Source: an uncultured Collinsella sp.
GTDB lineage: Bacteria > Actinomycetota > Coriobacteriia > Coriobacteriales > Coriobacteriaceae
NCBI GenBank assembly: GCA_958438955.1
Contig: CAUBTS010000022.1
Span: forward strand, 1-21,285
Reading direction: 5' to 3'
DNA: 21,285 nucleotides
Position 1 is the stretch's first letter, and each line of letters opens with the position of its first letter. The translations under genes and the position numbers were made by a program. A model generated the notes under the pieces. That model did not search any database. It was not told the origin of the DNA and worked only from the letters and a program-made list of their open reading frames with translations. This document shows, in pieces, positions 21,092 to 21,285 of the stretch.

Positions 21092-21285
21092 ATGCCTCAG
21101 ACTTACACTTTCGCCTCGTGGAACGTCAACGGCCTGCGCGCCGTGCTCAAAAAGGACCCGAGCTTTATCCAGATCGCGCAAGAACTCGACGTCGATATCC
21201 TGGCGCTGCAAGAGACCAAGTTGCAAGAAGGCCAGGTCGATATTGACCTGCCCGGCTATCACCAAACCTGGAGCTACGCCGAGCG
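21092..21285 (+). CDS. xthA: Exodeoxyribonuclease III, N-terminal part (cut by window end)
   Basis: The first 64 residues of an exonuclease III/AP endonuclease are present; the rest lies beyond the window. Family motifs are FASWNVNGLRAVL (7-19, metal-binding Asn) and DILALQETKLQ (35-45, catalytic Glu of LQETK). The enzyme repairs abasic sites and trims 3' ends in base-excision repair. An AAAGGA Shine-Dalgarno lies six bases before the ATG. It is divergent from cobB with a 135-base intergenic region. Confidence 0.95.
   Translation, partial: MPQTYTFASWNVNGLRAVLKKDPSFIQIAQELDVDILALQETKLQEGQVDIDLPGYHQTWSYAE

Overview
The window looks like a chromosomal segment of a gut anaerobe of the class Coriobacteriia, probably Collinsella or a close relative. 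This is inferred from the GC-rich coding sequence, the Ech-type energy-converting [NiFe] hydrogenase, the very large LPXTG-anchored VWA/pilin-repeat surface protein and the actinobacterial style of the housekeeping genes. No rRNA or marker protein settles the genus.

Layout. (1) 254-6538, minus: one 2094-residue cell-wall-anchored protein with a signal peptide, a VWA domain with MIDAS, about ten Spy0128/FctA-like repeats and an LPTTG anchor. (2) 6539-7245: a gene-free stretch with clustered TGAGACA motifs and two adjacent modular palindromes of about 150-170 bp. Half of a third copy lies on the far side of the surface gene at 49-123. (3) 7246-12881, minus: a five-gene Ech hydrogenase operon in the order echA-echB fusion, echC, echD, echE, echF. 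(4) 13063-13467, minus: a lone IS3/IS150 OrfA-like helix-turn-helix protein with its own promoter and terminator. (5) 13907-15937, minus: an old-yellow-enzyme / 2,4-dienoyl-CoA-reductase-like flavin and Fe-S oxidoreductase. (6) 16080-16376: a regular array of four inverted-repeat units (80-81 bp period), next to an initiator tRNA-Met (16466-16542, minus) and its terminator. (7) 16739-17512, plus: type III pantothenate kinase. (8) 17658-20956, minus: a vitamin/NAD cluster of a biotin-ligase-like protein, a DHPS-HPPK fusion and a sirtuin. (9) 21092 to the window end, plus: the start of exonuclease III.

How the genes work together. The Ech operon encodes a complete ferredoxin-dependent, proton-translocating hydrogenase: membrane arm (EchAB), electron-transfer subunits (EchC, EchF), linker subunit (EchD) and Ni-Fe catalytic subunit (EchE). 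It would couple disposal of reduced ferredoxin as H2 to an ion gradient during fermentation. The flavin/Fe-S oxidoreductase would be another reductive electron sink, but nothing links the two directly. The coaX, folP-folK, biotin-ligase-like and cobB genes form a cofactor neighbourhood.

Most unusual signals: (a) the alternating-orientation array at 16080-16376; (b) the tandem palindromic elements at 6717-7185, whose arms differ in sequence between units yet stay complementary within each unit; (c) the EchA-EchB gene fusion; (d) the DHPS domain interrupted by about 140 low-complexity residues; (e) a biotin-ligase-like protein that has lost the glycine/arginine-rich biotin-AMP loop. No CRISPR-cas, phage or complete transposon was found.
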